Below, in pieces: positions 38,326-48,177 of a DNA stretch of 50,475 nucleotides (positions are counted from its first letter, which is position 1; each line of letters opens with the position of its first letter). The stretch is from Stenotrophomonas humi (GTDB lineage: Bacteria; Pseudomonadota; Gammaproteobacteria; Xanthomonadales; Xanthomonadaceae). A program made the translations under genes and the position numbers. The notes beneath the pieces are model-generated. The model saw only the letters and a program-made list of their open reading frames with translations. It did not search any database and had not been told where the DNA came from. The stretch lies in the NCBI RefSeq assembly GCF_001431415.1, contig NZ_LDJI01000014.1:1-50475 (forward strand), in the 5' to 3' direction.

Positions 38326-39546
38326 ATGGGCTTCAACGTATCGCTGTCCGGCATCAATGCCGCCAACGCCGACCTGAACGTCACCGCCAACAACATCGCC
38401 AACGTCAACACCACCGGTTTCAAGGAATCGCGTGCCGAATTTGCCGACCTGTTCAGCTCGACCAGCTACGGCCTGTCGCGCAACGCGGTCGGTGCCGGCG
38501 TGCGCCTGACCAATGTGGCCCAGCAGTTCTCGCAGGGCAACATCGACCAGACCGGTCGCAGCCTGGATCTGGCGGTCGAAGGCGAAGGCTTCTTCACCAT
38601 GAACATGAACGGTGCGCGTGTGTACTCGCGCGCCGGCAATTTCCAGACCGACAACAACGGCTATGTGGTCAACCCGCAGGGCGCACGCCTGCAGGTATTC
38701 AAACCCAACGCAGACGGTACCAAGTTCGATGGCAGCCTGACTGACCTGCAGCTGCTCACCACCGACAGCCCGCCCAAGCAGAGCACGCTGGTCAACATGG
38801 CATTCACCCTGCCCGGCAATGCCGCCGAGCCGACCGTTGCCACGTTCGATCCGACCGACTCCAACAGTTACAACCACTCCACCGGTGGCGTCACCGTGTA
38901 TGACTCGCTGGGCGTGAGCCACACGCAGACGTCGTACTTCGTGAAAACCGGCAATCCGAACGAGTGGCAGGTACACAACTACGTGGATGGCCAGGCTGCC
39001 GGCGCACCCACGCTGCTGCAGTTCTCCAACAGCGGTGCGTTGACCAGCCCTGTCGGCGGCAAGATCACGCTGGACCCGTTCACCCCCACCACGGGCGCGG
39101 GCGTGGTCAATCTGACCCTCGATGTGACTGGCTCCACCCAGTACGGCGAGAAGTTCGCTCTGCGTGACACCCGCCAGGACGGCTATGCGGCCGGCAAGCT
39201 CAACGAGATCAGCATCTCCGAGGAAGGCGTGGTGTATGCCCGCTATACCAATGGCGATGACAAGGCTCTGGGCCAGGTGGCACTGACCACGTTCAACAAT
39301 CCGCAGGGCCTGCAGAACCAGGGCAACAATCTGTGGTCGGAGACGTTCTCCTCCGGCAGCCCGCGCACCGGTGCACCGGACACATCCGATCTGGGCCAGG
39401 TACAGGCCGGCTCGCTGGAAGCCTCCACCGTGGATCTCACCGAGCAGCTGGTGAACATGATCGTGGCGCAGCGCAACTTCCAGGCCAATGCGCAGATGGT
39501 TTCCACGCAGGATCAGATCACGCAGACGATCATCAATATCCGCTAA
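38326..39546 (+). CDS. flgE: Flagellar hook protein FlgE
   Basis: 406 residues. LSGINAANADLNVTANNIAN and VNTTGFKESRAEFADLF begin the protein, and the C-terminus has VDLTEQLVNMIVAQRNFQAN, then AQMVSTQDQITQTIINIR. The centre (D1/D2 domains) is the hook surface. It polymerises into the hook. GCAGGAGTAAACGCC precedes the ATG. Confidence 0.97.
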   Translation: MGFNVSLSGINAANADLNVTANNIANVNTTGFKESRAEFADLFSSTSYGLSRNAVGAGVRLTNVAQQFSQGNIDQTGRSLDLAVEGEGFFTMNMNGARVYSRAGNFQTDNNGYVVNPQGARLQVFKPNADGTKFDGSLTDLQLLTTDSPPKQSTLVNMAFTLPGNAAEPTVATFDPTDSNSYNHSTGGVTVYDSLGVSHTQTSYFVKTGNPNEWQVHNYVDGQAAGAPTLLQFSNSGALTSPVGGKITLDPFTPTTGAGVVNLTLDVTGSTQYGEKFALRDTRQDGYAAGKLNEISISEEGVVYARYTNGDDKALGQVALTTFNNPQGLQNQGNNLWSETFSSGSPRTGAPDTSDLGQVQAGSLEASTVDLTEQLVNMIVAQRNFQANAQMVSTQDQITQTIINIR

Positions 39547-39706
39547 AGCCTGGAACGAGGGTTGGGGACCGGGAATGAAACCTGGTTGAGCGTCATCTGT
39601 TTGCATGACGCGCAGCGCTTTTTCTCTTCCATCCCCGGCTCCTCGTTGCCCTTGCCACCTGCCCTGACCTGTCACCCCTCACTCACGGTTCCCCGATCCC
39701 CGCCTT

Positions 39707-40456
39707 ATGGACAAAGCTCTCTACGTCGCCATGACCGGTGCCCGCGCTTCACTGCAGGCACAGGCAACCGTGTCGCACAACCTGGCCAACTCGGACACGC
39801 CGGGCTTCAAGGAAGCGCTGGCCAATACCGAAGCTTTCCGCATCCAGGGGCCGGGCTTTCCATCGCGCGTGGATGCGCTGCATGTGGACGCCGGTTTCAA
39901 CCGTCGCGTGGGCGCGCAGCAGATCACCGGCAATGCGCTGGACCTGTCGCTGCAGCCGGGTAGCTGGCTGGCGGTGCAGTCCGGTGACGGCAGCGAAGCC
40001 TATACGCGTGGTGGCGCGCTGTCGCTGACACCCAACGGCCAGCTGGTCACCGCCGAGGGCAACGCCGTGCTCGATGACAACGGCAATCCGGTCGCGGTCC
40101 CGCCGCACCAGGCCATCGAAATCGGCCATGACGGTACGTTGTCGATCATTCCGCTGGGCGAGGGCCCGCAGACGATGGCGATGATTGGTCGTCTGCGCGT
40201 GGTGGACGCCGCCGACGATCGATTGACGCGCGGACTGGATGGCCTGATGCGCAACAGCGACCCACAGCAGCCCTTTGCGCAACGCCAGGGCAAGGCGCTG
40301 GACAGCGGCATGCTGGAGTCGAGCAATGTCGATGCAGCCGGCGCGCTGGTGCAGATGATCCAGCTGCAACGCCAGTTTGAAATGCAGGTGAAGGTGATCA
40401 AGCACGGCGACGAGAACGCGCGCAGTGCGAATTCGTTGCTGCGATTGAACGGCTGA
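39707..40456 (+). CDS. flgF: Flagellar proximal rod protein FlgF
   Basis: 249 residues. MDKALYVAMTGARASLQAQA and TVSHNLANSDTPGFKEALAN match FlgF. The C-terminus has SGMLESSNVDAAGALVQMIQ then LQRQFEMQVKVIKHGDENAR. It forms the rod between FlgC and FlgG. A gap of 160 bases separates it from flgE, with no sigma-54 or sigma-28 site that I can see. Confidence 0.95.
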   Translation: MDKALYVAMTGARASLQAQATVSHNLANSDTPGFKEALANTEAFRIQGPGFPSRVDALHVDAGFNRRVGAQQITGNALDLSLQPGSWLAVQSGDGSEAYTRGGALSLTPNGQLVTAEGNAVLDDNGNPVAVPPHQAIEIGHDGTLSIIPLGEGPQTMAMIGRLRVVDAADDRLTRGLDGLMRNSDPQQPFAQRQGKALDSGMLESSNVDAAGALVQMIQLQRQFEMQVKVIKHGDENARSANSLLRLNG

Positions 40457-40521
40457 GGAGCGCTTGCTGGAATTTGGTTTTCGGCTTTCCTTGCTTTCGC
40501 CTTTCGCCTTTCGCCTTTTGC

Positions 40522-40545
40522 CCTTCTCCCGTTCACGGGAGAAGG
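40522..40545. repeat. Palindromic intergenic repeat, first copy
   Basis: CCTTCTCCCG and CGGGAGAAGG arms, loop TTCA, followed by GTGCCCCGAAG and ATGAGGGC, a sequence style common between xanthomonad genes. Confidence 0.55.
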
Positions 40546-40641
40546 TGCCCCGAAGCGGTGGATGAGGGCTGCTTTTTCTTTGCTTCGGCTTCGGCTTTGA
40601 TGTCGGATTGTCTGCCGCAGCCAAGAGTGCCCTCACCCCAA

Positions 40642-40667
40642 CCCCTCTCCGGTAAACGGGAGAGGGG
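40642..40667. repeat. Palindromic intergenic repeat, second copy
   Basis: CCCCTCTCC and GGAGAGGGG arms, preceded by GCCCTCACCCCAA and followed by CTTTGG. Related in type to the hairpin 100 bases upstream; together they could act as a bidirectional attenuator. Confidence 0.55.
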
Positions 40668-40767
40668 CTTTGGTCTCCGCTCTTCGTATCAGCTTCGGCC
40701 CTGAGACTTCGGCCCTCGGCCTTCCGCCTTCCGCCAACGCTCGCGCCAGCATCCCGACACCCTCTTT

Positions 40768-40783
40768 TGGCACGCGCCATGCA
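40768..40783 (+). promoter_or_regulatory. Sigma-54 promoter of the flgG operon
   Basis: TGGCAC, GCGCC, ATGCA: GG-N10-GC is exact, with one mismatch in the -12 box. The -24 box and spacer are identical to those of the flgB promoter. It is 54 bases before the flgG ATG. Confidence 0.82.
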
Positions 40784-40836
40784 TTGACTGCAGCAAGGGC
40801 CATCGTGGCCGGCATCAGCAGCAGAGGAACCGCTCC

Positions 40837-41622
40837 ATGAATCAGGCATTGTGGGTCGCCAAGACCGGCTTGGATGCGCAGCAGACGCGCATGTCCGTTG
40901 TCTCCAACAACCTGGCCAACACCAATACCACCGGATTCAAGCGCGACCGCGCCAGTTTTGAAGACCTGCTGTACCAGCAGGTGCGTCAGCCGGGCGGTTC
41001 ATCCTCGGCACAGACGCAGCTGCCCACGGGCCTGCAGCTCGGTACCGGTGTGCGTGTTGTCGCCACGTCCAAAGCGTTCGAACAGGGCAGCCAGCAACAG
41101 ACCGGCCGTGCGCTCGATGTCATGGTCAATGGTCGCGGCTTCTTTGAAGTGATGATGCCGGACGGCACCTCCGCCTATACGCGCGACGGCAGCTTCCAGA
41201 TCAATGCGCAGGGTGAAGTCGTCACCAATAGCGGTTACCCGGTACAGCCTGGCATCCAGGTGCCCGAAGGCGCGCAGTCGATGACCATCGGCAGCGACGG
41301 CACCATCAGCGTGAAGATGTCCGGCGAGGCCGCCTCGGTGGAAATCGGTTCGCTGACGCTGACCGACTTCATCAACCCGGCCGGCCTGCAGGCAAAGGGT
41401 GAAAACCTGTTCCTGGAAACCACCGCTTCCGGCCCAGCGCAGAACGGCACGCCCGGCCTCAATGGTCTGGGTAGCGTCGTGCAGGGCGCACTGGAAGGCA
41501 GCAACGTCAACGTGGTGGAAGAGCTGGTGTCGATGATCGAAACCCAGCGTGCCTACGAGATGAATGCAAAGGCCATTTCCACCACCGACTCGATGCTCGG
41601 CTACCTCAACAACAACGTCTGA
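40837..41622 (+). CDS. flgG: Flagellar distal rod protein FlgG
   Basis: 261 residues, the standard length. [20 protein letters not shown] and [20 protein letters not shown] at the start; the end is [20 protein letters not shown], then [18 protein letters not shown]. It forms the distal rod that reaches the P and L rings. First gene of a second transcriptional block (flgGHIJKL), with CAGAGGAACC before the ATG. Confidence 0.97.
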   Translation: MNQALWVAKTGLDAQQTRMSVVSNNLANTNTTGFKRDRASFEDLLYQQVRQPGGSSSAQTQLPTGLQLGTGVRVVATSKAFEQGSQQQTGRALDVMVNGRGFFEVMMPDGTSAYTRDGSFQINAQGEVVTNSGYPVQPGIQVPEGAQSMTIGSDGTISVKMSGEAASVEIGSLTLTDFINPAGLQAKGENLFLETTASGPAQNGTPGLNGLGSVVQGALEGSNVNVVEELVSMIETQRAYEMNAKAISTTDSMLGYLNNNV

Positions 41623-41641
41623 GCTGCCCAGGAATTCCGCT

Positions 41642-42331
41642 ATGAGCCGCACCACTCTGCTGCGCCATCTTTCCGCCGCCATCGCCGTCGCCCTGCTGGG
41701 TGGCTGCGTCCTGGCAGGCGATGTGCGTCCGTACCCGGCGATGGCGCCGATCCAACCCATCATCGCGCCGTCGGCCGCGCCCACCGCTGGTGCCATCTAC
41801 GCCGCCGGCCCGGGGCTGAATCTTTACGGCGATCGGCGTGCGCGTGACGTGGGCGATCTGCTGACCATCACCCTGGTCGAAAACACCACCGCCACCACCA
41901 CGGCCAGCACCGCGATCAGCAAGGAGTCGAACATCGACATCGGTACGCCGACGTTGTTCGGTGCGCCGGTGACACTGGGCGGCAAGGACATCCTCGGGGC
42001 CTCGGCCAGTGGTGAACGCGACTTCGCCGGCAAGGGCAACAGCGCACAGAGCAATCGCCTGCAGGGCAGCGTGACCGTCACCGTGATCCAGCGCCTGCCC
42101 AACGGCAATCTGGTCGTGCAGGGGCAGAAGAACCTTCGGCTCAACCAGGGCGATGAGCTGGTGCAGATCCAGGGCGTCGTGCGCGCCGCGGACATCGCAC
42201 CGGACAACACCATTTCTTCCAGCAAGGTCGCCGACGCACGCATCGCCTATGGCGGCCGTGGTGCGGTGGCGCAGTCCAACGCGATGGGCTGGCTGGGTCG
42301 TTTCTTCACGTCGGCGCTGGCGCCGTTCTGA
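41642..42331 (+). CDS. flgH: Flagellar L-ring lipoprotein FlgH
   Basis: 229 residues from ATG 41642. Lipoprotein signal with lipobox LLGGC, lipidated Cys22. [20 protein letters not shown] and [16 protein letters not shown] follow, and the C-terminal [20 protein letters not shown], then GWLGRFF is typical. It forms the ring in the outer membrane around the rod. Confidence 0.96.
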   Translation: MSRTTLLRHLSAAIAVALLGGCVLAGDVRPYPAMAPIQPIIAPSAAPTAGAIYAAGPGLNLYGDRRARDVGDLLTITLVENTTATTTASTAISKESNIDIGTPTLFGAPVTLGGKDILGASASGERDFAGKGNSAQSNRLQGSVTVTVIQRLPNGNLVVQGQKNLRLNQGDELVQIQGVVRAADIAPDNTISSSKVADARIAYGGRGAVAQSNAMGWLGRFFTSALAPF

Positions 42332-42333
42332 GC

Positions 42334-43452
42334 ATGACCATGCGTACTCTCTCCCTGTTCCGCTGCGCAGTCGTTGCACTGACCGTGGCCTGCGCCCTGC
42401 CCGCTCATGCCGAACGCATCAAGGACCTGGCCCAGGTCGGTGGTGTGCGTGGCAACGCGCTGGTCGGCTATGGCCTGGTGGTTGGCCTAGACGGCAGCGG
42501 CGACCGCACCAGCCAGGCACCTTTCACCGTGCAGAGCCTGAAGAACCTGCTCGGCGAGCTGGGCGTCAACGTGCCCAGCAACGTCAACCCGCAGTTGAAG
42601 AACGTCGCGGCGGTTGCCATTCATGCCGAACTTCCGCCGTTTGCCAAACCCGGCCAGCCGATCGATATCACGGTGTCATCGATTGGCAACGCGGTATCTT
42701 TGCGCGGTGGCTCGCTGCTGATGGCGCCGTTGAAGGGTGCTGACGGCCAGGTTTACGCCATCGCACAGGGCAACCTGATCGTCGGTGGCTTCGGCGCGCA
42801 GGGCAAAGATGGTTCGCGCATGTCCGTCAACATTCCCAGCGTTGGCCGTATTCCCAACGGCGCCACGGTGGAGCGCGCCCTGCCCGACGTGTTCGGTGCC
42901 AGCGGCGAAATCACCTTGAACCTGCACCAGAACGATTTCACCACCGTCTCGCGCATGGTCAACGCTTTGAATGCCAGCTTCGGCGAAGGTGCCGCACGCG
43001 CGGTCGATGGTGTCACCGTCGCGGTGCAGGCCCCGACCGACCCGGGTGCACGCATCGGCATGCTGGCCCGCATCGAGAATGTGGAGCTGTCCCCGGGTAC
43101 TGCACCGGCGCGGGTGGTGGTCAATTCGCGTACCGGCACAGTGGTGATTGGCGCGCAGGTGCGCGTAAGCCCGGCAGCCATCGCACACGGTTCATTGACG
43201 GTGACCGTCAGTGAGTCGGCGCAGGTCAGCCAGCCCAATGCTTTCGCTGGTGGGCAGACCGTCGTCACGCCGCAGTCCACCATTACTGCCAGCAACGAAG
43301 GCAGCCGCATGTTCCGCTTTGACGGCGGCGCGACGTTGGATGAAATCGTGCGCGCGGTGAATGAAGTCGGCGCTGCACCGGGCGACCTGATCGCCATCCT
43401 GGAAGCACTCAAGCAGGCCGGCGCATTGAGCGCCGAGCTTGAGGTGATCTGA
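42334..43452 (+). CDS. flgI: Flagellar P-ring protein FlgI
   Basis: 372 residues with a signal peptide ending near [38 protein letters not shown], the [15 protein letters not shown] segment and the C-terminal [20 protein letters not shown], then [13 protein letters not shown] match FlgI over its length. Periplasmic P-ring subunit that depends on FlgA. ATG 42340 is an alternative start. Confidence 0.97.
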   Translation: MTMRTLSLFRCAVVALTVACALPAHAERIKDLAQVGGVRGNALVGYGLVVGLDGSGDRTSQAPFTVQSLKNLLGELGVNVPSNVNPQLKNVAAVAIHAELPPFAKPGQPIDITVSSIGNAVSLRGGSLLMAPLKGADGQVYAIAQGNLIVGGFGAQGKDGSRMSVNIPSVGRIPNGATVERALPDVFGASGEITLNLHQNDFTTVSRMVNALNASFGEGAARAVDGVTVAVQAPTDPGARIGMLARIENVELSPGTAPARVVVNSRTGTVVIGAQVRVSPAAIAHGSLTVTVSESAQVSQPNAFAGGQTVVTPQSTITASNEGSRMFRFDGGATLDEIVRAVNEVGAAPGDLIAILEALKQAGALSAELEVI

Positions 43453-43453
43453 C

Positions 43454-44644
43454 ATGCGTATCAGCGGCTCGCCACTGGAACTCAACCCCACCCTGGCCAA
43501 CGACCCGGCCAAGATCGACAAGGTCGCACGCCAGCTTGAAGGTCAGTTCGCGCAGATGCTGATCAAGAGCATGCGTGAAGCCAGTTTCGGTGATTCGTTG
43601 TTTCCCGGTGAGAACAAAATGTTCCGCGAGATGTACGACCAGCGCATGGCCGAGTCGATGACCCGCGGTCGCGGGCTTGGCCTGTCGGCGATGATCGCGC
43701 GCCAGCTCGGCGGTGGTGATGCGGCCAGCAAGCCAGCGCTGGACGGCACCATCAGCCCAGCCGCCGCGGCGCGCGCCTACCAGCTGGGCGCCCCGGCACC
43801 AGCGGCATTGCCGCTGCACAGCGATGCGCCGGCAGATGTGGACGCTTTGGAGGTATTGGGCGCGAGTGAACGTGCGGCCTACATGACGCCCCAGGCACAG
43901 GCGCTGGATCTGATCGCCGGCCGCGACACCAGCGACCTGCACGCTGCACTCGGCAGCCACAACCCCTACCAGCAGACCGATGCCCTCGCTGCTCCGGACT
44001 GGGCGGTGGACAGCGACCGCTGGAGCAAAGTGACCTCCGCCGAACGCGGTGACGCCGTGGATGCGACCACCGCCAACCTGGCCGCGAACCAGCTCGGCAC
44101 GCACACGCCAGAAGGCTTTGTCGCAAGCATCTGGCCGCATGCCGAACGCGCCGGGCGCGAGCTCGGCGTGGACCCGCGCGCCCTGGTCGCACAGGCGGCA
44201 TTGGAAACCGGTTGGGGCAAGCGCCATATCCGCCGGGACAACGGCGACAGCAGCCACAACCTGTTTGGCATCAAGGCCACCGGCTGGAGCGGCGAGCGCG
44301 CCACTACCGGCACCCACGAATACGTCAACGGCCAGCGTCGCAACGAAACCGCCAGCTTCCGTGCCTATGGCTCGGTCGGCGAGAGTTTCGGCGACTACGT
44401 GCGCATGCTGAAGAACAGCCCGCGCTACCAGGCAGCCCTCAAGGCCGGCAGCGATGTGCGCGGCTTCGCACAGGGCCTGCAGCGCGCCGGTTACGCCACC
44501 GACCCGGCCTACGCCGCCAAGATCGCCGCCATTGCCGCCGGCCCCACCATCGAACGTGCCGTCGCCGCCATCAGCGATGCCGGCGTGCGCATGGGCCAGA
44601 GCTTTGCCAGCACCGCCGGTTTGACCGGCACCACCCGTCGTTGA
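43454..44644 (+). CDS. flgJ: Rod-cap/peptidoglycan hydrolase FlgJ
   Basis: 396 residues, a two-domain FlgJ. The N-terminal rod-capping domain (about 10-110) has KVARQLEGQFAQMLIKSMRE and FREMYDQRMAESMTRGRGLG. The C-terminal glucosaminidase domain (about 215-385) has the probable catalytic Glu251 in AALETGWGKRHI and DNGDSSHNLFGIKATGW. It opens the cell wall for rod growth. The linker of about 100 residues is Ala-rich and longer than in E. coli. Confidence 0.96.
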   Translation: MRISGSPLELNPTLANDPAKIDKVARQLEGQFAQMLIKSMREASFGDSLFPGENKMFREMYDQRMAESMTRGRGLGLSAMIARQLGGGDAASKPALDGTISPAAAARAYQLGAPAPAALPLHSDAPADVDALEVLGASERAAYMTPQAQALDLIAGRDTSDLHAALGSHNPYQQTDALAAPDWAVDSDRWSKVTSAERGDAVDATTANLAANQLGTHTPEGFVASIWPHAERAGRELGVDPRALVAQAALETGWGKRHIRRDNGDSSHNLFGIKATGWSGERATTGTHEYVNGQRRNETASFRAYGSVGESFGDYVRMLKNSPRYQAALKAGSDVRGFAQGLQRAGYATDPAYAAKIAAIAAGPTIERAVAAISDAGVRMGQSFASTAGLTGTTRR

Positions 44645-44655
44645 GATAGACGTCC

Positions 44656-46533
44656 ATGTCCAATGTTCTTTCCACCGGTACCAGTGCCCTGCTCGCCTTC
44701 CAGCGCGCACTGGCGACCGTCAGCCACAACGTGGCCAACATCAAGACCGACGGCTACAGCCGGCAGAAGGTGGATTTCGCCACGCGAAATCCCACCGATG
44801 TCGGTTACGGCGACGTCGGCAACGGCACCAAGATCACCGACATCCGCCGCGTCGCCGACCAACTGGCCATCTCGCGCCTGCTCGACAGCAACGGCGAACT
44901 GGCGCGGCTGCAGCAGCTTTCCGGCATGGCCGACCGCGTGGATGCGCTGTTCTCGGATTCGGCCACCGGCGTCACCGGGGTGTGGTCCAACTTCTTTGAT
45001 TCGGTCAGTGGGTTGTCTGCCAACGCATCGGGCGCGGCGGACCGCCGCAACGTGCTGGACAGCGCAAACACGCTGGTCGGGCGCTTCAAGCAGCTCACCA
45101 ACAACCTGGACTCGCTCAACAACGAGGTCAACAACGGCCTGCTCTCGGCTGCAACCGAGGTCAACCGGCTGGCATCGGAGATCGCCCAGCTGAACGGCGC
45201 CATCGGCAGCAATGCCGCGACTGCCGCGCCGGATCTGCTGGACCGTCGCGATCAACTGATCTCGCAGCTGGTGGGCTTCACCGGCGGCACGGCGGTGATC
45301 CAGGACGGCGGCGCCATGAACGTCTATTCGGCGGGCGGCCAGGCACTGGTGATCGGCACCAATGCGTCCCAGATCACCACCGCCACCGACCCGTATCGGC
45401 CCGAGCGCCTGCAGCTGGCAATCAAGACCCAGGGCATGACGGTCAGCCTCGACAGCAAGGCCATGGGCGGCCAGATCGGCGGCCTGCTGGAAGTACGCGA
45501 TACGGTATTGAACCCGGCCCAGGCCGAGCTCGGTCGCATCGCCGTAGGCATGGCCCAATCGTTCAACCAGGCCCATCGCGAAGGCATGGATCTGTACGGT
45601 GACATGGGCACCGATTTCTTCACCCTCGGCCCACCCAAGATCACCGCACACAGCGGCAACACCGGCGGCGCCACCCTGACCGCAAGTTACGGCGACACTG
45701 CGGCGCTGGATGGGCAGAACCTGCTGCTGAAGTTCAACGGCACCAGCTGGGAAGCCAACCGCGCAGATACTGGCGCCAGTGTGCCGATGACCGGCGCCGG
45801 CACGGCAACGGACCCGTTCGTGGTCAATGGCGTGAAGTTCGTGGTCGGCGGCACGCCGGCAGTGAATGATCGCTTCCTGCTGCAACCCACAGCTGCCGCT
45901 ACCAACGGTTTGTCGGTCGCCATCACCGATCCTTCGCGCATTGCCGCCGCCAACCCGATCAAGGGCGCTGCAGATCTGACCAACACCGGCACCGGTGTGC
46001 TGGGCAAGCTGGATGTGCTCGATGCCGCCAATCCGGCCCTGCTCAATCCGGCCAGCATCGAGTTCATCGATGCCAACCAGTACACCATCGACGGCGCCGG
46101 CCCGTTCCCGTACACACCTGGCCAGGCCATCAGCGCCAATGGCTGGAGTGTGGTGCTGGACGGCAAGCCCGGCGCCGGTGACAGCTTCACCATCGGCAAG
46201 ACGCCTGCCGGCTCCAGCGACAACGGCAACGCCTCGCGCCTTGCCGCCGTTGAAGATGCCAAGGCCTTCAGTGGTGGCACGGTGACGCTCAACGGTGCGC
46301 TGGGTGGCCTGACCACGCAAGTCGGCTCGGCCGCCCGCGCGGCTGAGTATTCATTGCAGGCGCAGCAGGTCATCAACGCCAACGCGCAGGCAGGCCGTGA
46401 TGCGGTGTCCGGCGTCAATCTGGACGAAGAAGCGGCAGACATGCTCCGCCTGCAGCAGGCCTACCAGGCCGCATCGCAGCTGATCTCGACGGCGGACACC
46501 ATGTTCCAGACAATCCTGCGCGCGGTGGGCTGA
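44656..46533 (+). CDS. flgK: Hook-filament junction protein FlgK
   Basis: 625 residues. The N-terminus SALLAFQRALATVSHNVANI, then KTDGYSRQKVDF and the C-terminus VSGVNLDEEAADMLRLQQAY, then QAASQLISTADTMFQTIL are FlgK signatures. The Ala/Gly/Thr-rich centre forms the surface domains. First junction protein at the hook tip; exported with FlgN. Its stop TGA shares a base with the flgL ATG. Confidence 0.96.
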   Translation: MSNVLSTGTSALLAFQRALATVSHNVANIKTDGYSRQKVDFATRNPTDVGYGDVGNGTKITDIRRVADQLAISRLLDSNGELARLQQLSGMADRVDALFSDSATGVTGVWSNFFDSVSGLSANASGAADRRNVLDSANTLVGRFKQLTNNLDSLNNEVNNGLLSAATEVNRLASEIAQLNGAIGSNAATAAPDLLDRRDQLISQLVGFTGGTAVIQDGGAMNVYSAGGQALVIGTNASQITTATDPYRPERLQLAIKTQGMTVSLDSKAMGGQIGGLLEVRDTVLNPAQAELGRIAVGMAQSFNQAHREGMDLYGDMGTDFFTLGPPKITAHSGNTGGATLTASYGDTAALDGQNLLLKFNGTSWEANRADTGASVPMTGAGTATDPFVVNGVKFVVGGTPAVNDRFLLQPTAAATNGLSVAITDPSRIAAANPIKGAADLTNTGTGVLGKLDVLDAANPALLNPASIEFIDANQYTIDGAGPFPYTPGQAISANGWSVVLDGKPGAGDSFTIGKTPAGSSDNGNASRLAAVEDAKAFSGGTVTLNGALGGLTTQVGSAARAAEYSLQAQQVINANAQAGRDAVSGVNLDEEAADMLRLQQAYQAASQLISTADTMFQTILRAVG

Positions 46534-47735
46534 TGAACAACCGTATTTCCAGCAACATGATCTACGACCAATCGGTCTTCCTGATGCTCTCCAAGCAGAG
46601 CAAGCTGGCGCACCTCGAGCAGCAGCTGGCCACCGGCAAAAAGATCATCACCGCCAAGGACGACCCGGTCGCCTCCGGTACCGCTGTTGGCCTGGACCGC
46701 AGCCTGGCCGCCCTGGAGCAGATGAAGCTCAACGGCAGCACAGTGCAGAACCGGCTGGGTCTGCAGGAAAACACGCTGGCGCAGGTCAACGACATGATGG
46801 GCCGGGTAACCGAACTCACCATCTATGCCAGCAACCCAGGCCTTGCCGCCGCCGACAAGAAAGCGTTGGTGGCGGAGATCAACTCCATCAGCGAAGGCTT
46901 GCTGGCACTGGCCAATGCAACCGATGGCACCGGGCGCTACCTGTTTGGTGGCACCCAGGACGGTAGCCCGCCTTTCAGCCTGATCAATGGCAAGGTGGTC
47001 TACAACGGCGACCAGACCCAGCGCCAGGTCGAAGTGGCACCTGATACCTACGCCAGGGATGCCCTGCCCGGTAGTGAGATCTTCATGCGCATTCCCACTG
47101 GCGATGGCGCGGTGGATGGTGCTGCCGCAGTCGGCAACACCGGCAAGGCCGTGCTGACCAATGTCGGCCGTGACGGCAACGGCGGCTGGGATGGCAACGC
47201 CTTCAGCATCCGCTTCACGGCAGCTAATCAGTACGAGGTGCTTGACGCTGGCGGCAACGTCACCGCTACCGGCACGACAGCCAGTGGCGAGGACGTGGTG
47301 GTCAACGGCGTGCGCCTGCACATTGATGGCGAAGCCGCCGCCGGCGACAGCTTCAACGTGCAGCCCGCGACCAGCCGTGACATCTTCGCCACGCTGGACG
47401 GCTTGATCAGCGCCCTCAACAGCGACACCGGAACGCCTGCACAGATGGCAGCGCAGCAGAATCAACTGCAGGGCGCACTGCGCGATGTCGCCCGTGCTTC
47501 CGAACGCATGATCGACGCCCGTGCGTCTGGCGGCGCCCAGCTGAAAACACTGGACGATGCCTCGGCAACGCGCGAGGCCAACAATGTGACGATCAAAGGC
47601 ACCCTGTCCCAGCTGCGCGATCTGGATTACGCCGAAGCGATCAGCGAGTACCAGCTGGAGAGCACCGCCCTGCAGGCGGCGCAGACCATCTTCATGCAGA
47701 TGCAGCAGATGTCGTTGTTCAAGCGCCTGGGCTGA
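46533..47735 (+). CDS. flgL: Hook-filament junction protein FlgL
   Basis: 400 residues. MNNRISSNMIYDQSVFLMLS, KQSKLAHLEQQLATGKKI and AKDDPVASGTAVGLDRSL at the N-terminus resemble flagellin, and the C-terminus ends ESTALQAAQTIFMQMQQMSL, then FKRLG. It joins FlgK to the filament. Last gene of the flgG-L block, followed by a strong terminator. Confidence 0.96.
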   Translation: MNNRISSNMIYDQSVFLMLSKQSKLAHLEQQLATGKKIITAKDDPVASGTAVGLDRSLAALEQMKLNGSTVQNRLGLQENTLAQVNDMMGRVTELTIYASNPGLAAADKKALVAEINSISEGLLALANATDGTGRYLFGGTQDGSPPFSLINGKVVYNGDQTQRQVEVAPDTYARDALPGSEIFMRIPTGDGAVDGAAAVGNTGKAVLTNVGRDGNGGWDGNAFSIRFTAANQYEVLDAGGNVTATGTTASGEDVVVNGVRLHIDGEAAAGDSFNVQPATSRDIFATLDGLISALNSDTGTPAQMAAQQNQLQGALRDVARASERMIDARASGGAQLKTLDDASATREANNVTIKGTLSQLRDLDYAEAISEYQLESTALQAAQTIFMQMQQMSLFKRLG

Positions 47736-47757
47736 TCTCCCCCGACCTGTTCACTTC

Positions 47758-47789
47758 AAAGGCCGCGATGCCACAGCATCGCGGCCTTT
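47758..47789 (+). terminator. Intrinsic terminator of the flg operon
   Basis: AAAGGCCGCGATG and CATCGCGGCCTTT, perfect 13-base arms with a CCACAG loop, followed by CTG. It lies 22 bases after the flgL stop and is symmetric enough to work both ways. Confidence 0.9.
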
Positions 47790-48059
47790 CTGCATTTGGG
47801 CTCAAGCGTTCTGCATTGATGCCGATAAGTGCGCCGCGCCTACACGACCAGGGCGATGCATCTGCGTTGCTCTGTTGCGGACTTTGCATCGATAGCGCTT
47901 GGTTTTCCTCGCTTTCAGCCGTTCTTCCAAACCCTGAATGCGCTCCGTAAACAGCCGGTTCCGCATCGCACAGGTGGATCCGCTGCATCTGCTTGACGGC
48001 CCTCCTGTGAACGGGAACGCCCAAGCGTGGCCCGCAACAGGCCAAAGCAAATCCCCGCC
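47790..48059. other. flgL-fliC intergenic region
   Basis: About 270 bases between the flgL terminator and the fliC promoter, within a 440-base gap without genes. I see no coding frame with a start signal and no further strong hairpin. It may contain upstream regulatory sites for fliC. Confidence 0.4.
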
Positions 48060-48087
48060 TAAAGGTTGTTGACAGTGCGCCGTTATT
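48060..48087 (+). promoter_or_regulatory. fliC: Sigma-28 promoter of fliC
   Basis: TAAA, 15 bases, GCCGTTATT, matching the FliA consensus with one or two changes. It would give a 5' leader of about 80 bases before the ATG at 48178, which has AAGGGAGACGA as its ribosome-binding site. Confidence 0.88.
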
Positions 48088-48177
48088 CCTTTTGCACCGG
48101 CGAGATGCACGACCGACAAAACAAAACAACGGCGGCATTTCGCTTCAACCACCGGGATTCCATAAGGGAGACGACCC

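Larger units (their letters stand above)
40457..40836 (+). other. flgF-flgG intergenic region with repeats and hairpins
   Basis: 380 bases, long for this operon. It holds three exact tandem copies of TTTCGCC (40495-40515) plus a degenerate fourth, and runs of CTTCGGC. Two GC-rich hairpins, 40522-40545 (perfect 10-base arms CCTTCTCCCG) and 40642-40667 (CCCCTCTCC arms), resemble dispersed xanthomonad intergenic repeats and may reduce read-through. The sigma-54 promoter of flgG is at its end. Confidence 0.6.

Noticed and set aside
44509..46320. 603-codon minus-strand frame opposite flgK
   Set aside because: FlgK is unambiguous; the antisense product has no family features.
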